Translations under genes and position numbers: made by a program
Shown here: positions 36,160 to 48,729 of the stretch, piece after piece
How positions within the stretch are numbered: position 1 is the first letter of the stretch
Layout of the letters: each line of letters begins with the position of its first letter
The notes under the pieces: model-generated
Database searches by the model: none
Told to the model about the DNA's origin: nothing
Seen by the model: only the letters and a program-made list of their open reading frames with translations
Source: Laguncularia racemosa
Lineage: Eukaryota; Streptophyta; Magnoliopsida; Myrtales; Combretaceae
Direction of reading: 5' to 3'
NCBI GenBank assembly: GCA_037954665.1
Contig: JBBMOL010000193.1
Location: 1,116,001 to 1,180,000, forward strand
DNA length: 64,000 nt

Positions 36160-37308
36160 TTTGAACTTTTGCAATGTGCTTCTGAGTGTGAAATTCTATA
36201 ACTGTAAATATTTGTAGTGTTCTATATTTTGTTATTGGTGTATGATATACCTTAGTTAATCACCTTGAAGTAATAAACTAATTATTATAACTTAAATGAA
36301 ATTTGACATGTATTGCATAAGATATTGCATTGTGATTGAAGGCCATCATTGCTATAAGACGTATAGGAAGTAATCACACAGGGATTATTGTTTTGCCATC
36401 AATGAGCTAAGTGACTAAGAGGGATTGTTGCGTCTTTGACGGAACCAAGTAGGAGAGTCTTGCATGTCCTTGAAAGTGTGTGCTCAATATGCTGATTGAC
36501 AAGAAAGCTTAAGACTTTTAAGTTATAAGATAATCAATACTAAAGAGATGAGATGGAAAATAAGTAGACTAAGATACGTGAGCGCTAATGGTAATGAGAA
36601 TCCTTAACCTAAGATCAAGGGGATGTTAAACCCTAGACTTCATGCTGGCTACTAGAAGGTCACGTGCGATATTGCATTGCATATGGATGATCATGTATAG
36701 CATATGATTAAAAACTTGCTTGATTTCTTATGCATATGTAGTATTGAGAGTATTGTACTTCCATCTCACTAAGTGATAATTACTCACTACTCTTATAGAT
36801 TTTTTTTTTATGTGGGTTATGACTACTGGGGGGTAGGCGAGGTTGTGAAGGATTTGAGAAATAGAATAGATTTCTCGTATATATTACGTTAGAAGATTGA
36901 ATGATTGTTTGTTGTAAATATTTTAATCCGACATAGTGAATTTTTAATCTATGGTGTTATGAACCTATATGAGGTTTACTTTTGTAAAACATATTTTATA
37001 TGTTATGTTGAATATCAAATAGTCTAAATGATATGGAAGAATGCCAAAGGCATTTTATTTTGTTATTTGAAATTGGATAGTCAATTTGATGTGATGATTT
37101 AGATGCTTCATGGTTACCTATAGAGGCCAAATAGCCGTGGCAAGTTGTCACAATTAGAGTCCCTTACGAGGTATGATAAATTAAGCTTGGTCTTTTCTAG
37201 GATTTCATTAATGCAAGCCCTAGAGAACCAATTAAAATATCTAGAAAATAGTATTTAAGCTTTCAGGTATGATTATATATTTTATAAAACAATAAATGGA
37301 TCAACAAA
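36160..37308. other. Unassigned intergenic DNA, possibly an old LTR
   Basis: No coding signal. The stretch ttactcactactcttatagatttttttttta (about 36770-36810) with a following GT/GG-rich part resembles in layout the R region of chromovirus LTRs, but I could not define ends. The last 5 bases (acaaa) flank the next element. Confidence 0.3.
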
Positions 37309-38690
37309 TGTAACGCCCTGAAACTTGGGCTGCACTACTACTTGCTACGTGTCCTTATCTTACAAGAATATGTTAAGGCTCTGAAACAACTTTGATACAT
37401 TTTACCCTGTAACTTATATATAAAAACATTTCATATATCTCTAAAATTTCAAATAATAACTTGAGTCATATCAAACATCTAACGCAGTAGAAGTCTTTAA
37501 ACACCAAAATAACATTTAAAAAAAATGTTTATCACATCCAATAACATAATCTCTCAAAACCTAATCACCATAATAATAATGATAATCTTTATCTTTCTCT
37601 CTTTATGATTCACCCAAATCTATGTAATCTTTTGGGTTCTCATCTCCCTTAACACCTACATCTAAAAATGATTCCCCAAAGGGTGAGCTAATGCCCAATA
37701 CATACAACACAAACACTTACACATGAACAAACATAACAAGTATCACACACATCATGCAGAACTTAAACATAGACAACCATTTTTTAATATAATTTATGTC
37801 CACAAGCAAATAACATGGTACTCATGACCCTCTTAACATAGTTAACACATTGAAGTATGACTTGGTGATGGGAATTGCTACTACAAACCTCACACCCACG
37901 TACACTTGAACTTTAACCTAGTGATGGGAATTGCTATTATGGGCCTTACACCTATGTACACTTAACCACTTAATCAGCATTAAACTTAGATCATTTCCAA
38001 GCATGACTCCACTAGGAACAACGTCACACAAGGATCAATTGAGGTGCTCCTTAGGGATCTGCCACTACGGGCCCTTAGGCCGAGTTAAGCACATACAACA
38101 TACCACTTAAACACTTCAGCCAAATCATTCAACTTAATCTATTTCAACACATATACTAACTTAAACAAACACTGAACAGCATACAAGTTACACGTATCTT
38201 GAATCCTAGCCTTAAACACTTTCCGATATTGGATGTAAGCTAAGTTGAAATCTATTAAATTAACAAGTACTTCTTCATACTTAATCTAAGATCAATACCA
38301 TTCTCTTATTTCTCTTAATCTTATTCATTTAATTTCTCTAAAGCCTTACTAGTTATCTAGGTTACGTGGAAATTAGTTTAATTTGAAGTTAAATGAATAT
38401 ATAATTATGTTATACTTTATTCAATTTGGTCATGTTGAGGATCGTATAGATCAACATAGGCTGAAGCACGATTGTGTTAAGGGTCATGTATCTTTCGATG
38501 TAAAACTTAGTTTCAACACGGTTGGAATACAATCGTATTAGGAGGCCATGTTATCCTTGACTCAACACGATCAAAACATGACTGTGTTAAGAGGTCATGT
38601 ATCTCTCGGTGCACCTTTCCATTTCAACACGATTGAAACACAATCGTGTTGGTAAGCTGTGTTATCCTTAGCAATCTCCACGAACCTTAT
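37309..38690 (-). repeat. 3' LTR, truncated on its inner side
   Basis: Matches 43249 to about 44690 along its length. Shared landmarks are gcgctacta/tgcactacta, gggtgagctaatgcc, ccactaggaacaacgtcac, and several inverted cacggt/accgtg-rich lines such as tcaacacgattgaaacacaa. The match stops at ccacgaaccttat (38690); the remaining ~520 bases of the right LTR are missing here. Confidence 0.85.
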
Positions 38691-39641
38691 CTGCATAGCT
38701 CTTATGTCGAGATTGGGCCATCTAAATTCTCTATCTTATGAGTTTCACTTTATCTACTGCTTCTTGTACTAATTCCGACCCAATCATCTGTTTTTCTCCC
38801 ACTTTATCCTCATGTAGTCGGGATTTACACTTTATTTCATAAAGAGCTTCATATGGTGCCATCTGATGGTTACCTAGTAACTGTTATTATAAGCAAACTC
38901 CACCAAAGGTATATGCTCATTCCAATTGCCTCTAAGGTTTAATGCACTTTCCCTGAGTAAATCTTCTAGTATTTATATAGTCCTTTCAGACTGACTATTT
39001 GTTTGTGGGTGGAATGTTGTACTAAACTGCTGTTTAATGCCCAATGCTTTGTGTAGGCTACTCCAGAATCTACTCACAAACCTTGTGTAGCTATCAGAAA
39101 TGATTGACACTGGCACCCCATGTAGTTTAACTATCTCCTATATGTATATTTGAGCCAATTGCTCCAAATTATATCCTACTCTGATAGGTATGAAACGAGC
39201 AGACTTAGTCAATCTGTCCACTATGATCCAAATTGCATCCTGCTTCTCCTTGGTATTTGAGAAGGCTGTAACAAAATCCATTGTCACATGCTCCCATTTC
39301 CACTTCAGTATTAGAAGAGGCTATAATTCTCCAACTGGTCTCTAGTGTTTTATTCTGATCTTTTGGCATGTAAAGCATTTGGCTACATATTTTGCTATTT
39401 CTCTCTTTATGTTTCTCCACTAATAACAACTCTTCACGTCCTCGTACATTTTGGTACTTCTAGGATGTATTGTGTAGGTGGAGTGATGTGCCTCTTTCAT
39501 TATCTCTCTCTTCAATTCTGCATCCCTTGGCACACATAGTCTCATTTTGTACCTTAAGGCCCATTCTGTATCTAACTTGAATTCTGGTGCCTTACCTTGT
39601 CTCATTCTGTTCTTGATCTCTTGAATGTCCTTATCTTCCAT
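38691..39641 (-). pseudogene. Integrase relic (zinc finger and catalytic core, C-terminus deleted)
   Basis: Minus-strand reading gives the HHCC finger (EAHHSTYTIHPRSTKMYED, then KCFTCQ) and then KWEHVTMDFVTAFSNTKEKQ, whose Asp is the first of the DDE triad. DAIWIIVDRLTKSARFIPI follows, and then the second Asp and Glu regions (ISDSYTRFVSRFW; TTFHPQTNSQSERTIQ). The last readable part, ELVQEAVDKVKLIR then AQSRHKSYAD, runs straight into LTR sequence. Stops interrupt it (for example CY*WRN). Confidence 0.85.
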
Positions 39642-39699
39642 TTAACCTGATTTACTTTTGTCTACTATGGTTTGCTGAATCCTTATAGTAGCCATTTTT

Positions 39700-40150
39700 G
39701 CTCCCACTTCTTGTGTTAAAACTTCTAACTCTATTTTGCGCATGTCTTCTAATAACTCTTTTTGTAAAGTGATGAGAGTAACTACATTGCCCTGTTTCTT
39801 TCTGCTAAGGGCATTTTCCACTACATTGGCTTTTCCATCTCCTCTGTCTCATGTTCAACTCTTTCTATGTAAATATGTATTTTAAGCTTTTGTGGTCAAT
39901 GAAGATTTTGTACCTTTCTCCATATAAGTAATGCCTCTATAACTTCAAAGCTAGTACTATAACTGCCAATTCTAAGTCATGAGTTGGGTAGTTCTTTTCA
40001 TATGTCTTCAATTGTCGTGACGCATATACTATTACCTGACCACCTTGCTTCAATACACACCTCAACCCTTGAATTGAGGCATCACTATACACTATAAACT
40101 CTTCTCCACTCTTGGGTAAAGTCAAAACTGGCACCAACACCAATTTCTCT
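39700..40150 (-). pseudogene. RNase H relic of the Ty3/gypsy element
   Basis: Contains [19 protein letters not shown] (catalytic Asp in YSDAS), [19 protein letters not shown] (catalytic Glu in HDLEL) and then ALKL*RHYLYG, where the family has LKLWRHYLYG. FT*KELNMRQRRW follows. It destroys the RNA strand after reverse transcription in live elements. Confidence 0.85.
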
Positions 40151-40990
40151 TTGAGTATTTGAAAGATGACTTCACATCTATCATCCCATTCGAATTTCGC
40201 ATTGTTCTTTATCAGTCTAGTGAGAGGAGTTGCTATTTTGGAAAACCTTTATACAAATCTCTTGTAGTAGCTTGCTAGACTTAAGAAGCTTCTTACCTCT
40301 GTAATTGTTTTCGGTTTGTGTCATTCTACTATTGCTCTCACCTTTTCTAGGTCCATAGATATACCATCCCTATTAAGCACATGACCTAAGAAGACTACTT
40401 GTTCCAGCTAGAATTCACATTTATTGAATTTGGCATACAACGTCTCATCTTGTAGCCTACCCAATAGTAGTCTCAAGTGCTCTTCATGCTCTTTAGTGCT
40501 TTTAGAATATATCAAGATGTTGTCTATAAAGACAATTACAAACTTATCCAAGAAATCCCTGAATACTTTGTTCATGAAATCCATGAATGCAACTGGTGCA
40601 TTCGTTAGTCCAAAGGGCATCACCAGAAATTTGTAGTGCCCATATCTAGTCCTGAATGCTTTTTTCTAGATGTACTCTTCTCTAATTCTGAGTTGATGAT
40701 TACTTAATCTCAGGTCTACTTTGGAGAATACTTGAGCCTCCTACAACTGATCAAATAAGTCATCTATCCTTGGAAGAGGATATTTGTTCTTTATGGTGAC
40801 CTTGTTTAATTCCTTGTAATCTATATAGAGCGTCATGCTTCCACCTTTTTTCTTTACAAATAGGATTGGTGCATCCTAAGGAGAGACATTGGGTCTTATA
40901 AACCATTATCTTGTAACTCATGTAATTGTTTCCTTAATTCTTCTAATTCCACTGGTGCCCTATAGATTGGTTTTGATATGGGTACCGTAC
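40151..40990 (-). pseudogene. Reverse transcriptase relic
   Basis: Read on the minus strand: [20 protein letters not shown], then [27 protein letters not shown] (first catalytic Asp), [20 protein letters not shown], and FIDNILIYS. The catalytic box is FIDN instead of F/YIDD, so the last Asp is lost. [13 protein letters not shown] and CEF*LEQVVFLGH follow. The frame is nearly continuous, broken mainly by stops at Gln and Trp codons. Confidence 0.9.
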
Positions 40991-41193
40991 CTTGTACTAA
41001 GTTAATGTTGAATTCTATTTCCTGGATGGGGGTAAACTAGGAAGATTTTCTGGAAACACATTAAGAAATTCCCTACTATCTATACTTCTTCCTTCTTAAC
41101 TTCTTCACTGGGTTCAATAGATATGATTGCCAATACACTTTTTCCCCACATCTCATAAGTAAGCAATCTAGTTGTTCTTTACACTTCAAGTTT

Positions 41194-41559
41194 TTATTCA
41201 AAACATCCATCCTCAGGTGTATTAAATTGTACCATCATGTTGTGACAATCAATGGTAGCATGATATTTTGACAGCAAATTAACACCTAAAATAATGTCAA
41301 ACTCTATTATCTCTAATATTAGGAGGTTAGTTAGCATTACCCGACCATGTATTTCTATTTTCACTGCTCTACATATCCTACTTATTCTTTCTCCTACTCT
41401 TAAAGGAGTACTAACAACTAAGCAATCATTCATATTTTCAACATCCAAAGCACATGCATTGACAAAATTCTTAGACACATAGGATATAGACGCACCAGTA
41501 TCGAATAGCACATATGTATTGTAGGAGTGTACTAAAAGCCTACCTGAAATATTGTCCAC
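41194..41559 (-). pseudogene. Aspartic protease domain of the Ty3/gypsy element
   Basis: 121-codon open stretch with VLFDTGASISYVSKNF, the catalytic DTGA box, and IIEFDIILGVNLLSKYHATI, which is the family's FDVILGMDWL-KYHA segment with VNLL where MDWL is usual. It cuts the gag-pol polyprotein in live elements. It sits between gag and RT as expected. Confidence 0.85.
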
Positions 41560-41599
41560 ATCTAGGATATCCTAGTGCTGCTGCTGATAAATGGTAAAC

Positions 41600-42797
41600 A
41601 CCTAGTAGGAACTCTTTATTTAGGACCTCTTCCTTGTGATCTACCTCCCTGTCCTCTCACTAGAGGTCTAGTTGCCTGTTGAATTGGTCTTACCTGATTT
41701 TTTATTTGTCCCTAAGGACAGTTGATTTCATTGTGTCTCCTCTAGTTGCACACATGACAGAAGATTAAGGGAACTGAGCTTTCAGTGCAATGTCTGCTAA
41801 TGTGCCTTGTTTTCCCACAAGAGAAACATACCCTATCTGCACTCTCTTAACTCATGGGGTTCGTAACATTTAGCACATTTAGCATTTATACCTGTTGCCG
41901 AGAGTGCCAAAGGCACTTGTTTGATTTGGAGAGGAGGGGCTACAACTCTCGATGTTCTGCTTTGCAACATGTGATGTCTTTACTCTTGTCTTGCCCTATT
42001 CCACTAGAAGCAGGTTTTTTTCCTAAAGCTATTGCTGCTCTGCGGCTCCTCTATTCTTCTATAATCTTCTTATTCTATTATAGATACTTCGCTTTGTCAA
42101 CCATTTAAGCATATGTATTTAGTTGAAAGGCTCCTATTGCAAGTTGTAGGTCCAATTCCAATCCTCTTAGGAACCTTCTGGCTTAAGACCTATCATCATT
42201 GCATAAGTTTTTAGGGAGGAACTAAATGAGGCGATTCAGCTCTGCCTTAAACTCTTCAACAGTTCGGTTCCCCTGTTTATAGTTATAGTAATCATTCTTT
42301 ATTTTGTCTCTCGAGCTGTTAGGGAAGTATCTCTAATAAAACAGTTCCTTAAATACCGCCCAGTTCATGTACTCCCTTGTAAGTCTAAGGATTGAAGCCC
42401 CCCATTTTGTTGCTGTTCCCATCAACACGAATGCAGCATAATTTACCTTCCTAGCTTCTGGTATCTGGAAGGCAACAAAGGTCTTCTCAATCTCTTGTAC
42501 CCAATTCTTAACCTCAATTGGGCCATCCACTCTGGGGTTAAATTCCTTAGCCACTCTTATGAACCTATCAAAGTTGATGGGTTCATTGGCATTCCTGTGC
42601 TATGGGACATTGGGTGCTTGGTGTTGTTGTGCCAGTAGTCCAACAAGGTGGTTCACAATATGCAGTAGCTAAACTGTCTCTTCAACCATCTGACCTATTT
42701 TCCCTTGTTGCTGTAGGTACTGAGGTTCCTTCTCATTAGGGTTATCACGCCTAGCACCCCTTCCAGTTCCTGATCCGATAATTCTTCTTGGAAGCAT
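41600..42797 (-). pseudogene. gag relic with zinc knuckle
   Basis: The likely start is the ATG at 42797-42795 (MLPRRIIGSGTGRGARR). The retrotransposon gag domain is clear at 42554-42333: FNPRVDGPIEVKNWVQEIEK, then VNYAAFVLMGTATKWG (families: A-F-L-G-A--WW). A zinc knuckle CHVCN-RRHNEINC lies at 41717-41758 with one stop inside, and a second CFSCG motif is seen in another frame near 41810. Gag forms the virus-like particle. Confidence 0.8.
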
Positions 42798-43227
42798 TTT
42801 GTTTAAGAAGAGACAACTGGATCTACTTATATTAGTATTAGTCATGGTCAGTTTCATAGTGTGTATGTATATACACATATACCACTACACAAGAGTCTAT
42901 TTATACATAAAGCTTAGTAGTTAGAATAATACAAGTAAAGTAATAATATAAGAAAATAATTACATAATTAAGTAAATGTCCATATTTTACCCACTCTCTT
43001 CATGTTTCACTATCTTACAGATCCAGTGCTTAATCCTTCTAAGGATCATATCTTAGACTCTATTGTTTAAAACATATGTCTATTGATCATTTCTTAGTGC
43101 TAAGGATCATTACCTAAGCTCTCTAGGATTAACAATCTATGCTCTATAGATCAAAACTTAATTCATAAGGATCATGAACTAATTCTCTATAGATTCAAAC
43201 TCAAGTCTCTAAAGATCATAAAACCTA

Positions 43228-43241
43228 GAGCTTTGATACCA
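43228..43241 (-). other. Primer-binding site, initiator tRNA-Met type
   Basis: On the minus strand TGGTATCAAAGCTC lies 7 bases inside the 5' LTR. It matches the usual plant site TGGTATCAGAGC with one G-to-A change. Confidence 0.8.
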
Positions 43242-43248
43242 CCTAAGC

Positions 43249-45213
43249 TATAACGGCCCGAAACTCGGGTCGCGCTACTATCTACCATGTGTCTTTATTT
43301 ACAAGAACACATTAAGGTTCTAAAACAACTATGATACATTTTACTTTGTAACTCCTATATAAAAACATTTCATATATCTCCAAAATTTTAAATAATAACT
43401 TGAACCATATCAAACATTTAACGCAGCGGAAATCTTTAAACAACAAAATAACATTTAAAAAAAAAAACGTCTATCATATTCCAATAACATAATTCTCCCT
43501 AATCTTAATTACCATAATAATAATGATAATTTTCATCTTCCTCTCTTTGTAGTTCACCTAAACCTAAGTTATCTTTCGGGTTCTCATCTTCTTCAACACT
43601 TGCATTTAAAAATGATTCCCTAAAGAGTGAGCTAATGCCAAATACGTATAACACAAATACATATACATGAACAAACATAAACAAGAATCATACACATCAT
43701 GTAGAACTTAAACACAAATAACCATTTCTTAATATAATTTATGTCCACAAGCAAATAGTAGGGTACTCATAACCCTCCTTAACACACTTAACACATTGGA
43801 GTATGACTTGGTGATGGGAACTACTACTACGAGCCTTACACCCATGTACACTTAAACCTTAAACCTAGTAATGGGAACTACCACTATGAGCCCCACACCC
43901 ATGTATACTTGAACCTTAAACCTGGTGATGGGAACTGCTATTACAGGCCCCACACCAATGTACACTTAACCACTTAATCAGCATTCAGCTCAAATCATTT
44001 CCAAGTAGGACTCCACTAGGGACAATGTCACACAAGGATCATTGGGGTGCTCTATAAGGATCAACCACTACGAGCCCCTAGGTTGAGCCAATCACATATA
44101 GCATACCACTTAAACACTTAAGCCAAATCGTTCAACTTAATCTATTTCAACACATATACTAACTTAAGCAAACATAGAACAGCGCACAAGTTACACGTAC
44201 CATGAATTCTAGCCTTAAGCACTTCTCGGTCTTGGATGTAAGCTAAGTTGAAATATGTTAAATCAATCAAGTACTTCTTAGTACTTAATCTAAGATCAAT
44301 ATCATTATCTTATTTCTCTTAATCCTATTCATTTAATTTCTCTAAGGCCTTACTAGTTATCTAGGTTGCGTGGAAATTAGTTTAATTTAAAGTTAATGAA
44401 TATATAATTATGTTATACTTTATTCAACACGGTCATGTTGGGGATTGTGTTGATTAATACAAGTTAAAGCACAACCATGTTAAGGGTTGTATATCTTTTG
44501 GTGTAAAACTTGGTTTCAACATGGTTGGAACATGACCATGTTAGGAGGTTGTGTTATCCTTGACTCAACACGGTCGAAACACGACCGTGTTAAGGGGCCG
44601 TGTATCTCTCAGTGCACCTTTCCATTTCAACACAGTCGAAACATGACCGTGTTGGTAAGTCGTGCTACCTTTGGCAATCTCCACGAATCCTATTTCTTTT
44701 ACTTTGATTTCTCCTAAACTTGATTCCCTTTATTCTTAAGCTTAACTAAGTTTCTAAAACTTGTAATTGTATTTAAATTACATAGATTTGCATACTTACT
44801 TTAATTTCCACAATTTGTAAATCTTGAGTTGTCGATTCTCCGTTCTCATACATCTCTTCATGTACCTTGTTTTCTGTATGAACAAATGACACTCATAACT
44901 ACAAATTCCATAAATCCTAATTTGAATTTAGTATGAAATTTCTCACCCTTTTGTCTTCGGAGTTTGATTGCCCCTTTTCCCTCTCGTCTCTAGGGTTTCT
45001 TGTAGGGAACGTTCATTCTCTACGGTTCTATTTCACTACTTAGAATGATAAAGGAGGCTCTCTAGGTCAACTTTGAGTATTTATTCTCTATGTGTGAAAT
45101 GTCCAAATTGCTCCTCGAAATTTTATAAAATTATATCTCATCCTTAGCTTTTTATGCTAATACCTATATTACATAAATAAATAAATAAATAATTAAAATT
45201 TTCATGTATTACA
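43249..45213 (-). repeat. 5' LTR of the Ty3/gypsy element
   Basis: About 1.96 kb. The inner end reads TATAACG on the plus strand where the other LTR has TGTAACG. The outer end is set at ATTACA (45213) from the inverted end TGTAAT, which is provisional. The part from 44691 to 45213 has no partner in the truncated 3' LTR. On the minus strand it holds a TATA-like gagaataaatac near 45085. Confidence 0.65.
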
Positions 45214-46370
45214 AAAGATGTAAAAGGTTTTCGTTTTATCCCTTACTAGCTCTACATGCATCTACTAATATTTTCTCCATAATTGTTAGTAATAGATAGA
45301 TATAATATACTCCACAGTCTTCATTAGAATCAAATTCTTTTATAAATATTCTTTTCCTCAATACTTTAAAATTACTGAAAAGATAAAGACCTGTGACTGT
45401 TAGCGATAATAGGACACAACTGATTTGTAAATCCAAATATTCGATATTTTTGTCGATTTAACTATTGTTTTAAGTTTATTAGTTTGTTACTATGATTGTG
45501 AAGATACATCACGATTTGTTCCTGGAGAAAGGACAAAAAAAAATTTCACGATTTGTTTTGAATTTTTTTATTCTGCATTTTTTCTGTAGAAAAGGGAAAA
45601 ATCAAACAACTTGTCTCGCTTTCCGCTAAAAAAAATCCAGAAAGTAGCCCATGGAGAATAAAGTAGGTAGGTCATGGATATGATAAAAAAAAATTATAAG
45701 ATAACTAAGAATATATTTCTTAAATTATTGATTAGATGTTGATAATTTTTAAATATTTAAAATATGGTTTTACCTACTTCTAAATTTAAAAAAAATGTAC
45801 AAAATACTTTCCACACTACTGTCGAAGCTTCAAAAGTTAGAGAATTTTAGTAATGGTTTGAGATGTTTTTATTCATTTTCTATACTTATAGCTAGATATA
45901 TACTTTGAAAATTTAGAGATCAGTTTATATCTAATCAATAGTTTAGAGAACATATTACAATATGCTGAAAAATTATTAGGAGTGAGATACTGTGTGTAAT
46001 ATTTAGATGTACATGAGTTCAATAAAAATTTAATATTTTACTTAACATGTTAAGATAATTAATATGACAGATTGTAAATGGTCCTACATGTTCAAATTTT
46101 TATTATCTTTACCTACCAATGTATCAATATTAATTTTTTTTTCTTTTTTTTTCACCTCTGGGTTTGGTGTACAACTCCTATTAATTTGGAATCCTTAGAA
46201 AAGGCATCATCGTGTCCCTTTTTTCCTTACGAATCAATCAAAGTGACAATAGAATCAAATTCTCTCTCTCTCTCTCTCTCTTTGATATATTCATAGTCTT
46301 CATTAGAATCAAAATTTTTTATAAATATTCTTTTTTCATTACTTTAAAACTGCTTAAAGGCAAGAGCACA
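45214..46370. other. AT-rich intergenic, (TC)n microsatellite
   Basis: No gene seen. A (TC)10 run lies at 46261-46281. Two stretches, ttataaatattctttt near 45340 and again near 46319, with cttcattagaatcaaa before each, form a direct repeat about 980 bases apart. Confidence 0.6.
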
Positions 46371-47360
46371 AAATGACCTGAGTTACCGATGGACCATTCA
46401 ACAAAGAATAGAACAATTATTAGAAAATGTGAGGATTTTTTTTCACATAAAAGTTTCAAAAATTATCTCAATAAGCATATTACGAAAATTTATATTTCTG
46501 TAAAGAAATTGTCGCAATAACCCTGTTGATTTTGGGATATTGTGAGGAAAGATTTCTTATAGGCCATTAGCAAGAATTGAAAAATTGTCGAAATAAGGTA
46601 TAGTATTTGCTAGAAATATAATTCTTGTTGAGTGATACACATTTATGAGAAAAGCAATGTCAAAAAAGGCTGACATAGAATGGGAATATAAGAAAATCAA
46701 AAGGCATTTGTGAGGAATCAAATTATGGCAATAATGTGGCTATAAGGCATTTGTAAGGAATCAAATTGTGGCAATACGCTTATGAGAAATTAATTATCGC
46801 AAAATATGAGAATTTACGTGGAAAAAATTCTAGTAATACATATTTACAAAAAAACTAATTATAGCGAATGTAAATACATTTATCGTAATATCTAATATTT
46901 ACAAGAAATGAATTGTTGCAAAATGTAGTTTCCCCTCCCTAATTCGATTGTCGTTACACATTTTTTACAAAAACCTGTGATACATATGCATTCCTCATCG
47001 ACCTAATTTACTGACATCCTTCATTAGCAAAAAAAAAAAAAAAAGAGAGAATTTGTGAAGAATGTGAAAAAAAATTCTTGCAATACCCAATATTTATGAG
47101 AAATGAATTCTCACAAAATGTAATAAGATTAGTAAAAAAGAAAAAATCTATTCCAATTTGTCACAAATATGTTAGTACACTACTAGCACTATTCATTTCC
47201 AAAACCACTTATCAAACATCCTACCATAAATATCCATTGAAGTTCCAAAAATATACACATCACATGAGATCTAGCAAAAAAACAAAAAAAAAGAGAGTAA
47301 CATGTTACTTGGCTAACAAAAAAAGAGTGATATGATATCTAGCTAAGCAAAAAAAAAAAA
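46371..47360. repeat. Subterminal-type short repeats, probably the end of a CACTA element
   Basis: A motif like gaaatgaattgtcgcaaaat recurs at least eight times in changed form, at about 46497, 46580, 46714, 46757, 46785, 46850, 46900, 47095 and 47155. Many copies are preceded by atttgtgagg or atttatgag. Clusters of short repeats of this kind mark the ends of CACTA (En/Spm) transposons, where the transposase binds. The adjoining CACTA coding relic supports this. I did not find a clean CACTA terminus. Confidence 0.5.
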
Positions 47361-47499
47361 AAAAAAAGTCACTTGATAAACACAAAAACCTGCTAATATA
47401 GTTCACATTGATCATGTACTACACAGATAATTGAATCAATCACTGATGCTTGTTTGCTGGAGGTTGTGGTTGTTGTTGTTGGACATTGAGGAAACTATA

Positions 47500-48720
47500 G
47501 AATGAAGTTGGAAAGAAAGATTTGCGGATGCCTAACTTGTGGCTACACCGGGGGTTTGGGGTGTGATGGTTGTTGTGAGGATCCACCCAATGGTGTAATC
47601 AATGGAGCTAATGGCATATTCCTAATGCTAAACCCACTAAAAAAGGGTGATGATTGCAATGATGATTGGGTTGGTTATATTGTTGGTGAGGTGTTCGATA
47701 TATATGAAAACCATTGCTGTTGCAAAGCAAAAAACTATTATTGTTGTGCCATAAGAGATCAAGTAGTTGTTTCTGTTGAGCAATAATATCTTCCAATGTA
47801 GATATTTTGTTCTCCAATCTTGTCACTTGTTAGTTGGATACCATAGGTGTAGAATGGCAAAGAAAAGGAATTTCAGGTAGGATGAAGGTGGTTTAGGGCC
47901 ACCATTGCCCAAGCCACGACTATATCTAGGCTTATGACCAATGACCTCTCTCATGATCTCAACTTGTGTCTTTAGTGTTTGATTGAATGATTGAGATTGT
48001 TGCAAATTTTGCTTTGATGATTCCACCATAGCTCTCTAGATCATGTGAAATATAGTTAGAAGACAAATAATGGAAGAAAGAAAAAGAAAAAGAAAAAGAA
48101 AGAATCTTTACTAAATTATAATAGTTAAAAAAAAAAATCAAAGTAATTGTTGATATATAACTTACATGTTTATCTTGTGCTATAGAATTGACCCATTCAA
48201 TTGATTCACCTTTTCTTTTCTTATGGGTATGTTCAAATGTTTCCAATTTTGATAATCCCTGATATATCGTAGTAAAACAAGATGATACCAAGGTATAAGT
48301 TGTATCAACTACCAAACATGAATAATAATCTTTGAAACAAATGATCATATCATCCTAAATAATAACAAGCAACTAGGGATCTTTTTTCCCTACCTTACTA
48401 AGTTAAATATTCATGAATGATTTCGAGCCTACAGTGAAGTTATATTGCAACTTTTCTCAATTTACAGTGTTGACTAAAGAATGCTTCTAAATGAAAAGGA
48501 AAATAACTACACTATTACGGATAAACTCATACATTAAGTATTAAATAGGTGAATTAACTTATGATGGGGCCATTGTCAAAAAACTCACATAAAGCAGCCC
48601 AATCAACTGGTTGGTAAAGCAAACCCTTTAGTACTTTCTAACGTGCTCTCTCACCCTCACCATTTCAAGATGATTGAAAGATTTGCAACATTTTCTTATC
48701 AAGTTATAAATCAAGATTAG
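47500..48720 (-). pseudogene. CACTA-type transposon protein relic (Transposase_24-like)
   Basis: On the minus strand, in order: a weak N-terminal part (QPVDWAALCEFFDNGP in mixed frames, about 48620), then KLETFEHTHKKRKGESIEW (about 48190-48250), which matches the family's E-F--TH-KK-G-FV. After that comes MVESSKQNLQQSQSFNQTLK, leading to EVIGHKPRYSRGLGNGGPKP (families: EVLG-R-GY-KGLGHGPKP), and LENKISTLEDIIAQQKQL, a coiled coil (about 47760-47820). This is the usual ending of the CACTA TNPA-like protein. Frameshifts and stops are present and a gap between 48260 and 48600 is poorly readable. No TNP2 (DDE) protein is in the window. Confidence 0.6.
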
Positions 48721-48729
48721 ATAATGAGG

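Larger units (their letters stand above)
37309..45213 (-). mobile_element. Degenerate Ty3/gypsy chromovirus-like (Tekay/Del-type) element
   Basis: A full set of gag, protease, reverse transcriptase, RNase H and integrase in the Ty3/gypsy order is read on the minus strand between two related LTRs. The primer site is tRNA-iMet type. The left (3') LTR has lost its inner part, together with the integrase C-terminus, any chromodomain and the polypurine tract. Ends are TGTAACG (37309) and TTACA (45213), which form the short inverted repeat TGTAA/TTACA. Flanking 5-mers (acaaa and aaaga) do not match, so the right end is provisional. Many stops show it is long dead. Integrase wording (ELVQEAVDKVKLIR, AQSRHKSYAD) is closest to the Tekay/Del lineage as I know it. 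Confidence 0.85.
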
